DNA from: CAISIP01 sp963974265
GTDB taxonomy: Bacteria; Pseudomonadota; Gammaproteobacteria; Burkholderiales; Burkholderiaceae_C
Assembly (NCBI GenBank): GCA_963974265.1
Contig: CAXBDR010000002.1
Span: 1-59,973, forward strand
Reading direction: 5' to 3'
Length of the DNA: 59,973 bases
In this document: positions 53,065 through 59,973 of the stretch, in pieces
How the letters are laid out: each line of letters opens with the position of its first letter
Position numbering within the stretch: the stretch's first letter is position 1
Made by a program: the position numbers and the translations under genes
The notes under the pieces: generated by a model
Seen by the model: only the letters and a program-made list of their open reading frames with translations
What the model was told of the DNA's origin: nothing
The model's database searches: none

Positions 53065-54054
53065 TCAGCTCGCGCGTTTGCGCGCGGCGGGCCGGGTCGG
53101 TGGTGGCGCCGCCACGTCGTCGTCCCGTTCGCCGCGACGCATGTCATAGGCATCGACGATCCGTGCGACCAGGGGGTGGCGCACCACGTCGGCGCTGGTG
53201 AGCCGGGTGATGGCGATGCCCTTGACCCGGCGCAGCACCCGTTCGGCATCGATCAGGCCGCTGAGCTGGGACTTGGGCAGGTCGATCTGGCTGACGTCGC
53301 CGGTGACCACGGCCTTGGCGCCGAAGCCGATACGCGTGAGGAACATCTTCATCTGCTCGGGCGTGGTGTTCTGCGCTTCGTCCAGGATCACGAAAGCGTT
53401 GTTCAGCGTGCGCCCGCGCATGAAGGCCAGCGGCGCGATCTCGATCGCCTGGCGCTCGAACGCCTTTTGCACCGCGTCGAAACCCATCAGGTCGTACAAG
53501 GCGTCGTACAGCGGGCGCAGGTAGGGGTCGATCTTCTGGTTCAGGTCGCCGGGCAGGAAACCCAGCCGCTCGCCGGCCTCGACCGCCGGGCGGGTCAGCA
53601 CGATGCGCTGCACCGCGCTGCGCTGCAGGGCGTCGACCGCGCAGGCCACGGCCAGGTAGGTCTTGCCGGTGCCGGCCGGGCCGATGCCGAAGGTGACGTC
53701 GTGGCCGGTGATGTTGTCCAGGTAGGTAGCCTGGTTGGGCGTGCGGGGCTTGAGGTCGGCGCGCCGGGTCTGCAGGCCGGGCGCCTCGGCGTCGTTCATG
53801 CGGCTGTCGCCGGCCAGCATCAGCTGCACCGTGGCCGCGTCGATCGGGCGGTCGGCCATCTCATAGAGCGCCTGCAGCATCTCCATGCCGCGCCGGGCCG
53901 GGTCCTTCGGGCCATCGACCTTGAACTGCTCGTGCCGGTGCGCGATCTTCACCTGCAGCGCGGTTTCGATGGTACGCAGGTGCTCGTCCATCGGGCCGCA
54001 CAGGTTGGTCATGCGCGTGTTGTTGGGCGGCGAGAAGATGTGTCGGAGGATCAC
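53065..54054 (-). CDS. ybeZ: PhoH-like ATPase
   Basis: Protein of 329 residues. Walker A is GPAGTGKTYLA and Walker B-like IVLTRPAVEAGERLGFLPGD is followed by the ILDEAQN motif, both standard in PhoH proteins. YbeZ is an RNA helicase-like partner of YbeY. The start is GTG at 54054 (ILRHIFSPPNNTRM is the family N-terminus); the frame runs upstream to 54138 without support. It is divergent from ruvA over 61 bases. Confidence 0.92.
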   Translation of the reverse strand: MILRHIFSPPNNTRMTNLCGPMDEHLRTIETALQVKIAHRHEQFKVDGPKDPARRGMEMLQALYEMADRPIDAATVQLMLAGDSRMNDAEAPGLQTRRADLKPRTPNQATYLDNITGHDVTFGIGPAGTGKTYLAVACAVDALQRSAVQRIVLTRPAVEAGERLGFLPGDLNQKIDPYLRPLYDALYDLMGFDAVQKAFERQAIEIAPLAFMRGRTLNNAFVILDEAQNTTPEQMKMFLTRIGFGAKAVVTGDVSQIDLPKSQLSGLIDAERVLRRVKGIAITRLTSADVVRHPLVARIVDAYDMRRGERDDDVAAPPPTRPAARKRAS

Positions 54055-54115
54055 GTTGATAATTCCGGCGTGGGAACCGCGGTGGTGCCCGTGACTGGGA
54101 AGGACAGGACCCCCG

Positions 54116-54691
54116 ATGATAGGCAAGTTGACCGGCACCCTGGGTGAAAAGAACCCGCCGCAGGTTCTGGTGGAGTGTGGCGGCGTGGGTTACGAGGTGT
54201 TCGTGCCGATGAGCACGTATTACAACCTGCCCGGGCGCGGCGAGTCGGTCAGCCTGCTGACCCATTTCGTGGTGCGCGAGGATGCGCAGATCCTCTACGG
54301 CTTCGGCAGCGCGCCCGAGCGCGAGGCGTTCCGCCAGCTGATCAAGATCTCCGGCGTCGGCCCGCGTACGGCGCTGGCGGTGTTGTCGGGCATGACGGTG
54401 TCCGACCTCGCGCATGCGGTGACCGGCCAGGAGCCGGGCCGGCTGGTCAAGGTGCCGGGCATCGGCAAGAAGATTGCCGAACGGCTGCTGCTCGAACTCA
54501 AGGGCAAACTGGGCGCCGACATCGGCGCGCCGACCGCGCCGGGTGACGATGCGCAGGCCGACATCCTGCAGGCCCTGGTGGCGCTGGGCTACAGCGACAA
54601 GGAGGCGGCGCAGGCGCTCAAGTCGCTGCCCGCCGGCGTGGGCGTGAGCGAAGGCATCAAGCTCGCGCTCAAGTCGCTGTCGCGCGGATGA
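54116..54691 (+). CDS. ruvA: Holliday junction branch migration protein RuvA
   Basis: Protein of 191 residues. It begins MIGKLTGTLGEKNPPQVLVE, and contains two helix-hairpin-helix segments (LIKISGVGPRTALAVLSG and LVKVPGIGKKIAERLLLELK) plus the flexible linker and a C-terminal domain III (LVALGYSDKEAAQALKS). The tetramer binds Holliday junctions and recruits RuvB. RuvB lies 1.5 kb further on, not adjacent as usual. Confidence 0.95.
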   Translation: MIGKLTGTLGEKNPPQVLVECGGVGYEVFVPMSTYYNLPGRGESVSLLTHFVVREDAQILYGFGSAPEREAFRQLIKISGVGPRTALAVLSGMTVSDLAHAVTGQEPGRLVKVPGIGKKIAERLLLELKGKLGADIGAPTAPGDDAQADILQALVALGYSDKEAAQALKSLPAGVGVSEGIKLALKSLSRG

Positions 54692-54692
54692 G

Positions 54693-54742
54693 ATGAAGGA
54701 CGCCCCCCGTCTGTCCGGTTTCACTGCGTGTAAACCGGCCGA
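54693..54742 (+). repeat. Repeat unit R1, copy 1
   Basis: This 50-base sequence begins ATGAAGGACGCCC two bases after the ruvA stop and ends CGGCCGA. It is identical to 59901-59950 at the right edge of the window and nearly identical to part of 54804-54873. It contains the inverted repeat CCGGTTT/AAACCGG. It is not likely to be a gene. Confidence 0.9.
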
Positions 54743-54745
54743 ACC

Positions 54746-54795
54746 CCCCACTGGGGGGCGGGCCGGCCGCTTCGGAGCGGCCGTGCGCGGCGGCC
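54746..54795 (+). repeat. Repeat unit R2, copy 1
   Basis: A 50-base sequence repeated exactly at 54929-54978. Its strongest feature is the hairpin CGGCCGCT/AGCGGCCG with a four-base loop (54764-54783). GC-rich throughout. Confidence 0.9.
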
Positions 54796-54803
54796 TCTGG
54801 GGG

Positions 54804-54873
54804 AAGGACGCCCCCTGTCTGTCCGGTCGCACTGCGTGTAAACCGGCCGAGTCGTGGCGCTGCCAGAGGCAGG
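54804..54873 (+). repeat. Repeat unit R1, copy 2 (extended)
   Basis: A near copy of unit R1 with a few substitutions (CCTG for CCCG, TCG for TTT before CACTGCG), extended by GTCGTGGCGCTGCCAGAGGC. The extension also occurs in the copy at the right edge of the window. Confidence 0.85.
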
Positions 54874-54889
54874 CGCCCCTTCGGCCCGT

Positions 54890-54913
54890 CCAAGCCTGCG
54901 CAGGCAGGCTTGG
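54890..54913. repeat. Perfect hairpin inside the repeat region
   Basis: CCAAGCCTGC pairs with GCAGGCTTGG over a four-base loop GCAG, a ten-base perfect stem between the R1 copy and the second R2 copy. It lacks a T-tract. Confidence 0.75.
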
Positions 54914-54928
54914 AGCCGCGGGCCTCAG

Positions 54929-54978
54929 CCCCACTGGGGGGCGGGCCGGCCGCTTCGGAGCGGCCGTGCGCGGCGGCC
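54929..54978 (+). repeat. Repeat unit R2, copy 2
   Basis: Exact 50-base duplicate of 54746-54795, with the same hairpin. The order in this region is R1-R2-R1-hairpin-R2, so a larger unit has been duplicated in part. Confidence 0.9.
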
Positions 54979-55053
54979 CCTACGGCCTGGCAGAGACAGT
55001 TTCGTGGGGCCCTGCTTGCCGGATCTCGGCCCCGGGCGGCGCAAGATATCCGT

Positions 55054-56067
55054 TCAGCGCGCCTCGCGCACCACGCGACCGTTGATCGGCTGCACCGGCC
55101 GGGCGTTGTTGGGGAACTGCTGGGCGAACAGCCGCAGCTGTTCGTGACTGATCGTCACCGGCTGCTTGAGCACCATCCACAACACGTCTTCGGTACACGG
55201 CGGTGTCGTCAGCGAACCCATGAACTGGTAATACAGCGGGTCCTTGGGCAGAAGGCCGGTCAGGTCGACCGAGCCGCGCGGAAACGGCACCCGGTCGTCC
55301 TTGCCCAGCGGCATGTAGGTCCACAAGTGGTTGATGACCGGATTTGCCTCGCCCGGCTCCAGCAACACGGCGACCACGGCGAGCTGGCCGAGATGGTTGC
55401 GGTGCACCAGGTGCGCCACCATGGCGTAGGTGCGGAAGTTGATCTGCTCCTCGGCCGGATGGTGGAAATGCATCTGGATCAGGTGAAAGCGCGTGCCGCG
55501 CACGATGATGCCGTTGTCGCCGTTCATGTCGACCTGCACCGTGTGGCCGTTGTTGACGATGGTCGCGTTGCTGGGGCCGTACGCGAACTGGATCGCCTCG
55601 GCCGGGCCGCGCAGCGTGATCGACTCGTCGATGTTGATCGGCGACTGGCGCCGGCCAGTGGCGCAGGTGGCGTATTCGGGCTTGAGCATGCCCCAGGCCT
55701 GCGGGCCGTTGATGCCGTGGTAGGCCCAGTGCGCCTCGCCGACCGGCCGGGCCGGGTCCACGATCTCTTCCATCGGCGGTGGGCGTCCGGCCAGTTCGGC
55801 CGCGCGGGCCCGGATGTACTGGCGGCTGGCGCGCGAATTGGCTGGTCGCTTGGAGGTCGGTGCCGATGTTGCGGCTGCGCCGGCGCCGCTGCCGCCGACC
55901 GTCAGCTCCTTGTCGCTGGCCACGCCGCCGGCGAGCGCGCGGCGCACCTGGTCGCCGATTTCCTTGGGCGTGGGTGCGGCCGGGGCCTGCGCCTGCGCCA
56001 AGGCGGTCGCGGGCGCGAAGATGGCGGTGACGGCCAGCACCAGCGCCAGGATGTTTCGGTGCGCCAT
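55054..56067 (-). CDS. Periplasmic alpha-carbonic anhydrase
   Basis: Exported enzyme of 337 residues. A signal peptide (ILALVLAVTAIFAPATALA) is followed by a long Ala/Pro linker to about residue 110. The alpha-CA domain then has YHGINGPQAWG, QSPINIDES, and the zinc ligands in QMHFHHPAEE (two His) and MVAHLVHR (third His), ending with SLTTPPCTEDVLW. The usual PSEH is changed to PAEE. It interconverts CO2 and bicarbonate in the periplasm. The start at 56067 gives a normal signal peptide; an ATG at 56103 is also possible. No clear ribosome-binding site decides between them. The gene is antisense to ruvA and ruvB and lies between them. Confidence 0.85.
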   Translation of the reverse strand: MAHRNILALVLAVTAIFAPATALAQAQAPAAPTPKEIGDQVRRALAGGVASDKELTVGGSGAGAAATSAPTSKRPANSRASRQYIRARAAELAGRPPPMEEIVDPARPVGEAHWAYHGINGPQAWGMLKPEYATCATGRRQSPINIDESITLRGPAEAIQFAYGPSNATIVNNGHTVQVDMNGDNGIIVRGTRFHLIQMHFHHPAEEQINFRTYAMVAHLVHRNHLGQLAVVAVLLEPGEANPVINHLWTYMPLGKDDRVPFPRGSVDLTGLLPKDPLYYQFMGSLTTPPCTEDVLWMVLKQPVTISHEQLRLFAQQFPNNARPVQPINGRVVREAR

Positions 56068-56224
56068 CCGGTGCGCGGCGGGCAAGGGGGAGCAATACGG
56101 CATGGTTGGGGTATCGGCAACAAGCGGCCTGTACTTGAGCGGCACGGCCGCCATGCAGCCGGTCGCGGGGCGCGCAGTATAGTCAGAGGTTCCTGTTTCC
56201 GGGCCCTGACGCGCCGCGTGCCTC

Positions 56225-57289
56225 GTGACCATCCAGACCGACGATTTTTCCGACGCGCCCGTACGACGGGTGTTGTCGGCTTCGACCGCCTCGCCCAACG
56301 AGGAGGTCATTGAACGCGCGCTGCGACCCAAGCTGCTGGACGACTATGTCGGGCAGGCCAAGATCCGCGAACAGCTGGAGATCTTCGTCGGCGCCGCGCG
56401 CAAGCGCACCGAGGCGCTGGACCATGTGTTGCTGTTCGGACCGCCCGGACTGGGCAAGACGACCTTGTCGCACATCATCGCGCACGAACTGGGCGTCAAC
56501 CTGCGCCAGACCAGCGGGCCGGTGCTCGAGAAACCCAAGGACCTGGCCGCACTGCTGACCAACCTCGAGAAAAACGACGTCCTGTTCATCGACGAGATCC
56601 ATCGGCTCTCGCCCGTGGTCGAGGAAATCCTGTATCCGGCGCTGGAGGACTACAAGATCGACATCATGATCGGCGAAGGACCGGCGGCGCGCTCGATCAA
56701 GCTCGACCTGCAGCCGTTCACGCTGGTCGGCGCGACCACGCGTGCCGGCATGTTGACCAACCCCTTGCGCGACCGCTTCGGCATCGTGGCGCGGCTGGAG
56801 TTCTATACCGCCGACGAGCTGGCGCTGATCGTGCACCGCAGCGCCGGGCTGCTCAAGGTGCCGATCGACGACGACGGCGGTTTCGAGATCGCGCGGCGTT
56901 CGCGCGGCACGCCGCGGATCGCGAACCGCCTGCTGCGCCGGGTGCGCGACTACGCCGAGGTCAAGGGCAGCGGTGCCATCACGCTGGACATGGCCAACCG
57001 CGCGCTGGCCATGCTCGACGTCGACCCGCAGGGTTTCGACGTGATGGACCGCAAGCTGCTCGAGGCCGTGGTGCTGCGTTTCGACGGCGGGCCGGTCGGG
57101 CTGGACAACATCGCCTCGAGCATCGGCGAGGAACGCGAGACGATCGAGGACGTGATCGAGCCCTACCTGATACAGCAGGGTTTCCTGCAACGCACGCCGC
57201 GCGGACGTATCGCCACGCTGGCCGCGTATCGCCATCTCGGCGTGGCGCCGCCGAGCAGCGCCGGCGGTGCCGACATGTTCGGCACCTGA
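56225..57289 (+). CDS. ruvB: Holliday junction branch migration DNA helicase RuvB
   Basis: AAA+ motor of 354 residues. It has Walker A FGPPGLGKTT, Walker B LFIDEIHRL, sensor I GATTRAG and the winged-helix tail (YLIQQGFLQRTPRGRIAT). It starts with GTG at 56225, and is divergent from the carbonic anhydrase gene. It completes the RuvAB complex with ruvA upstream. Confidence 0.96.
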   Translation: MTIQTDDFSDAPVRRVLSASTASPNEEVIERALRPKLLDDYVGQAKIREQLEIFVGAARKRTEALDHVLLFGPPGLGKTTLSHIIAHELGVNLRQTSGPVLEKPKDLAALLTNLEKNDVLFIDEIHRLSPVVEEILYPALEDYKIDIMIGEGPAARSIKLDLQPFTLVGATTRAGMLTNPLRDRFGIVARLEFYTADELALIVHRSAGLLKVPIDDDGGFEIARRSRGTPRIANRLLRRVRDYAEVKGSGAITLDMANRALAMLDVDPQGFDVMDRKLLEAVVLRFDGGPVGLDNIASSIGEERETIEDVIEPYLIQQGFLQRTPRGRIATLAAYRHLGVAPPSSAGGADMFGT

Positions 57290-57305
57290 TCGGCGAGGCC
57301 GTGTC

Positions 57306-58586
57306 GTGAAACGCTGGCTCCGGGTTTCGCTGATCGCGCTCGTGCTGGTGCTGGCCGCGGGGGCTGCCCTGGTGTGGATGCAGCGCCCGGTCGAGGTCGA
57401 CGTGGTCGAGCTGCGACACGCGCCGCTGGTGCGCACCTTGCAGTTTGCCGCCCGTGTCGAGACCTTGTCGCGCGTCGACGTCGGCAGCACCGTGACGGGT
57501 CGGGTCGAGAACGTCCTGGTGCGCGAGGGCGATTCGGTGCGCGAAGGCGCCGTGCTGGTGGAACTGGAGTCGGCCGAGCTGCGTGCGACGCTGGCCCAGG
57601 CGCTGGCCTCGCGCGCGCAGGCGCAGGCGCGGCTGGCCGGCTTGCGCAGCACCGGGCGGGGTTCGGCCCAGGCGGCCGTGACGCAGGCGCAGGCGGCGCT
57701 GGACGCGACGCAATCGGAGTTCGCGCGGGTGCAGCAGCTGGTGGCCCAGGGTTTCCTGAGTGCATCGCGCCTGGACGAGGCCCGCCGCGCGCGCGACGTG
57801 GCCGCCGCGCAGCTCGCCACGGCCCGGACCCAGGTGCAGGCGGTCGGCGAGGCCGGCACCGAGGTGGCGCAGGCGCAGGCCCAGCTGGCGCTGGCACAGG
57901 CCAGCATCGAGGCCGCCCAGGCCCGGCTGGCGCAGACGCGCCTGCGCGCGCCCGCCGACGCCGACGTACTGGCACGGGCGGTCGAACCGGGTCAGATCGT
58001 GCAACCGGGCAAGGCCCTGCTGACCTTGGCGCTCGCGGGTCCGACCCGGCTCAACGCGCAGGTCGACGAACGATTCCTGGACCAGCTGGCGATCGGCCAG
58101 CCGGCATCGGTGCTGGCCGACGCCTATCCGGGACGGCGCTTTGCCGCCAAGGTCTTGTCGATCTCGCCGGCGGTGGACCCGCAACGTGGCGCGATCGAGG
58201 TCACGTTCGCGTTGCAGGGCGAGGCGCCGGCCTTCCTGCGCGAGGACATGACGCTGTCGATCGAGGTCGAGACCGGCCGGCGCAGTCGTGCGCTGGTGCT
58301 GCCCATCGCTGCGCTGATCCGTACCGCCGACGCCAACATCGCGCGGGTGCGGGTGATCGAGGATGGCCGCATCGAGGAGCGCGACGTGGGCCTGGGGCTG
58401 CGCACGCTCGGTGCCGCCGAGGTGCGACTGGGTCTGGAGGAGGGCGACGAGGTCGTGCTCGACATGCGCCTGCCGCTGGGGCAACGCGTGCGTGGGCGTG
58501 TCGTCGAGCCCGACCTGCAGGGCGCCTCCGCCGCGGCCGGCGCGGGCAGCGGCGCCGCGCAGCTGACCAACATGATGGGGCGCTGA
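57306..58586 (+). CDS. Periplasmic adaptor protein (HlyD/RND-type membrane fusion)
   Basis: Protein of 426 residues. An N-terminal membrane helix (KRWLRVSLIALVLVLAAGAAL) leads to a biotinyl/lipoyl-like beta-barrel with TGRVENVLVREGDSVREGAVLVELES-type halves, a long Ala/Gln-rich coiled-coil hairpin (about 90-215), then VEPGQIVQPGKALLTLALAG. It would join an inner-membrane ABC permease to an outer-membrane channel, as in DevB/MacA-type exporters. The start is GTG 57306 with GCGAGG seven bases before; the longer frame overlaps ruvB. It follows ruvB after 16 bases. Confidence 0.87.
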   Translation: MKRWLRVSLIALVLVLAAGAALVWMQRPVEVDVVELRHAPLVRTLQFAARVETLSRVDVGSTVTGRVENVLVREGDSVREGAVLVELESAELRATLAQALASRAQAQARLAGLRSTGRGSAQAAVTQAQAALDATQSEFARVQQLVAQGFLSASRLDEARRARDVAAAQLATARTQVQAVGEAGTEVAQAQAQLALAQASIEAAQARLAQTRLRAPADADVLARAVEPGQIVQPGKALLTLALAGPTRLNAQVDERFLDQLAIGQPASVLADAYPGRRFAAKVLSISPAVDPQRGAIEVTFALQGEAPAFLREDMTLSIEVETGRRSRALVLPIAALIRTADANIARVRVIEDGRIEERDVGLGLRTLGAAEVRLGLEEGDEVVLDMRLPLGQRVRGRVVEPDLQGASAAAGAGSGAAQLTNMMGR

Positions 58587-58590
58587 GCCC

Positions 58591-59898
58591 ATGGACATGA
58601 GAAAACGCCGGGCCGTTCCCAGGTTTTCTCGCACCCCCTCGGGGGGCCTGGCGAAGCCGGGGTTGGGGGCCATCTCCGCCTGGCTCGGTTTCGAAACCCG
58701 TGTCGCGGTGCGTTTCCTGCGCGAAGGGCGCTTGCAGACCGCGCTGATCATGGTCGGTGTCGCCGCGGGCGTGGCCGTCATCGCCTACATCTCGGCACTG
58801 GTGACCGGCCTGCAGCAGAACACCTTCGACAAGACGCTCGGCGGGCAGGCGCACGTGACGCTGCAGTCGCCCGACGATGTCGTCACGCCGGCGCGGCTCA
58901 AGGACCCCGGCACCATCGTGCTCAGCGACGTGCAGGCCAAGGCCCAGCGGCTGCGGTCGGTGTCGAACTGGCAGTCGATGTTGCCGCTGCTGGAGCGCTG
59001 GCCCGGCGTGGCCGCGGTGTCGCCCATCGTCGCCGGCGGCGGCCTGGCCATCCGCGGCGAGGCGACGCAGTCGGTGGCCTTGTCCGGCGTCGACCTGGAT
59101 CGTTACGACCGGGTGGTGCGCCTGCGCGAGAAGGTCGTGGCCGGCACGGCGCGGCTGGAGCCGGGCGAAGGCATCATCGGCATCGAGCTGGCGTCGGACC
59201 TGGGCCTGCAGCCGGGGGACCGGCTGACGGTGCTGACCGGCTCGGTCAGCGAGACGGTTCGCGTGACCGCGCTGGTCGACCTGGGCGTGCGCGAACTGAA
59301 CCGGCGCACCGTCATCGTGCCGCTGCGGCTGGCGCAAAGCCTGCTCGGCCTGCCGGGCGGCGCGACCAGCCTGGACCTCGCCCTGGTCGACGTCTGGGTC
59401 GCCAAGGACATGGCTGCCGACCTGCGGCGCCAGTTCCCGTACCAGGTCGAGAGCTGGCAGGAGACGAATGCGCAACTGGTGTCGGCGCTCAATGCGCAGT
59501 CGGTCAGCACCGGGCTGATCCGGCTCATCGTGCTGATCGTCGTGGTGCTGGGCATTGCCAGCGTGCTGGTGGTGTCGGTGGTGCAGAAGCGCCGCGAGAT
59601 CGGCATCCTGCGCGCCATGGGCGCCACCCGCGGCCAGATGGTACGGGTGTTCCTGGTGCAGGGCGGCATCGTCGGCGCGGTCGGCTCGGTGCTGGGGCTG
59701 GGCCTGGCGCTGCTGATGATCTTCCTGTTCACCACCTTCGTGCGCGGCGCGGACGGGCAGCCGCTGTTCGCGATCACGATGCCGCCGGCGCTGGCGCTGC
59801 AGGTCGCGCTCATCGCCAGTGTCTGCGGCGTGCTGGCGGCGATCGCGCCGGCGCGCCGTGCGGCCGCGATGGACCCGGCCCAGGCGATCCGGATCTGA
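58591..59898 (+). CDS. ABC transporter permease (FtsX/MacB/DevC-like)
   Basis: Membrane protein of 435 residues. The family part begins around residue 33 (FETRVAVRFLREGRLQTALI), with a first helix, a large periplasmic domain, and three C-terminal helices (LIVLIVVVLGIASVLVVSVV, then GIVGAVGSVLGLGLALLMIF, and ALALQVALIASVCGVLAAIA). The KRREIGILRAMGATRGQM loop is the FtsX-domain coupling loop. Together with the adaptor upstream it forms two parts of a DevBC-like exporter; the ATPase should lie to the right of the window. The first ~24 residues come from hairpin-forming repeat-like DNA (58599-58670), and the true start may be TTG 58663. Confidence 0.87.
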   Translation: MDMRKRRAVPRFSRTPSGGLAKPGLGAISAWLGFETRVAVRFLREGRLQTALIMVGVAAGVAVIAYISALVTGLQQNTFDKTLGGQAHVTLQSPDDVVTPARLKDPGTIVLSDVQAKAQRLRSVSNWQSMLPLLERWPGVAAVSPIVAGGGLAIRGEATQSVALSGVDLDRYDRVVRLREKVVAGTARLEPGEGIIGIELASDLGLQPGDRLTVLTGSVSETVRVTALVDLGVRELNRRTVIVPLRLAQSLLGLPGGATSLDLALVDVWVAKDMAADLRRQFPYQVESWQETNAQLVSALNAQSVSTGLIRLIVLIVVVLGIASVLVVSVVQKRREIGILRAMGATRGQMVRVFLVQGGIVGAVGSVLGLGLALLMIFLFTTFVRGADGQPLFAITMPPALALQVALIASVCGVLAAIAPARRAAAMDPAQAIRI

Positions 59899-59900
59899 GC

Positions 59901-59973
59901 ATGAAGGACGCCCCCCGTCTGTCCGGTTTCACTGCGTGTAAACCGGCCGAGTCGTGGCGCTGCCAGAGGCAGG
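59901..59973 (+). repeat. Repeat unit R1, copy 3 (cut by the window edge)
   Basis: The first 50 bases match 54693-54742 exactly and the remaining 23 match the extension in 54804-54873. It starts two bases after the permease stop, just as copy 1 starts after the ruvA stop, so this unit prefers gene ends. It continues beyond the window. Confidence 0.9.

Larger units (their letters stand above)
54692..55053. other. Gene-free interval between ruvA and the carbonic anhydrase gene
   Basis: This 362-base interval holds the repeat units R1 and R2 listed separately, then about 75 bases of unremarkable sequence before the carbonic anhydrase stop. Open frames of 74-130 codons cross it on both strands but they are produced by the repeats. 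Confidence 0.7.

Noticed and set aside
54692..54980. A possible CRISPR array from the repeated units after ruvA.
   Set aside because: The units are of two kinds, 50 bases long, GC-rich and not separated by regular spacers, and no cas gene is present.
54693..55085. Open frames of up to 130 codons over the repeat region after ruvA.
   Set aside because: They translate the R1/R2 repeats and change identity with the repeat order, so they are not independent genes.

Overview
The window is about 60 kb of high-GC DNA with the gene content of a betaproteobacterium, most likely in the order Burkholderiales. Pointers are erpA, the L13/S9 pair, ybeZ-ybeY, ruvA/ruvB, a TyrRS-S4 gene, an EpsA/EpsL/EpsD-type exopolysaccharide locus with exosortase B, and a FxDxF-type PEP-CTERM protein. 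This placement rests on recognised families, not on a database match.

Positions 88-36539 are one large exopolysaccharide (EPS) locus, almost all on the minus strand and read right to left. It starts with a LuxR-type regulator (epsA) and the lipid-linked sugar initiator (WcaJ-like). The export and assembly set epsL-epsD-epsE-epsF-epsG follows, then exosortase B (xrtB) and epsI. Next comes a visibly lower-GC cassette (about 17.2-26.4 kb) with a flippase, a pyruvyltransferase-like protein, a FrhB-type iron-sulfur protein, an O-antigen polymerase/ligase-type membrane protein, glycosyltransferases, a secreted PL14-like lyase and a split Alg14/Alg13-type glycosyltransferase. Sugar-nucleotide genes follow: rfbBDAC, a second rfbB, wecB, galE, a nucleotidyltransferase and a manC-type bifunctional enzyme. 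The locus ends with a FeeM-like acyltransferase fused to a PilZ domain, an MBOAT O-acyltransferase and an SGNH-like partner. Together these would make activated rhamnose, mannose, galactose and ManNAc-type precursors, assemble them on undecaprenyl phosphate, flip, polymerise, decorate and export them. A few genes interrupt the run: VanZ, a DUF4760-like protein, a TerB-DUF697 protein and a small membrane protein.

Just upstream of epsA lies a gene for a PEP-CTERM protein, the expected substrate class of exosortases, with a palindromic operator-like site near its putative promoter.

From about 37.6 kb the window is core chromosome: rlmJ; rplM-rpsI; a DUF6776-like gene broken by a frameshift; bactofilin; erpA; anmK; a LytM/M23 peptidase; tyrS; a REC-GGEEF diguanylate cyclase translationally coupled to a 1590-residue CHASE-PAS hybrid histidine kinase; a CDF metal transporter coupled to dtd; ybeZ-ybeY; ruvA; an alpha-carbonic anhydrase lying between ruvA and ruvB; and an efflux adaptor/ABC permease pair cut off before any ATPase gene. 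A family of hairpin-rich repeats sits after ruvA and again at the right edge of the window. No tRNA, rRNA, CRISPR array, transposase or phage gene was seen.
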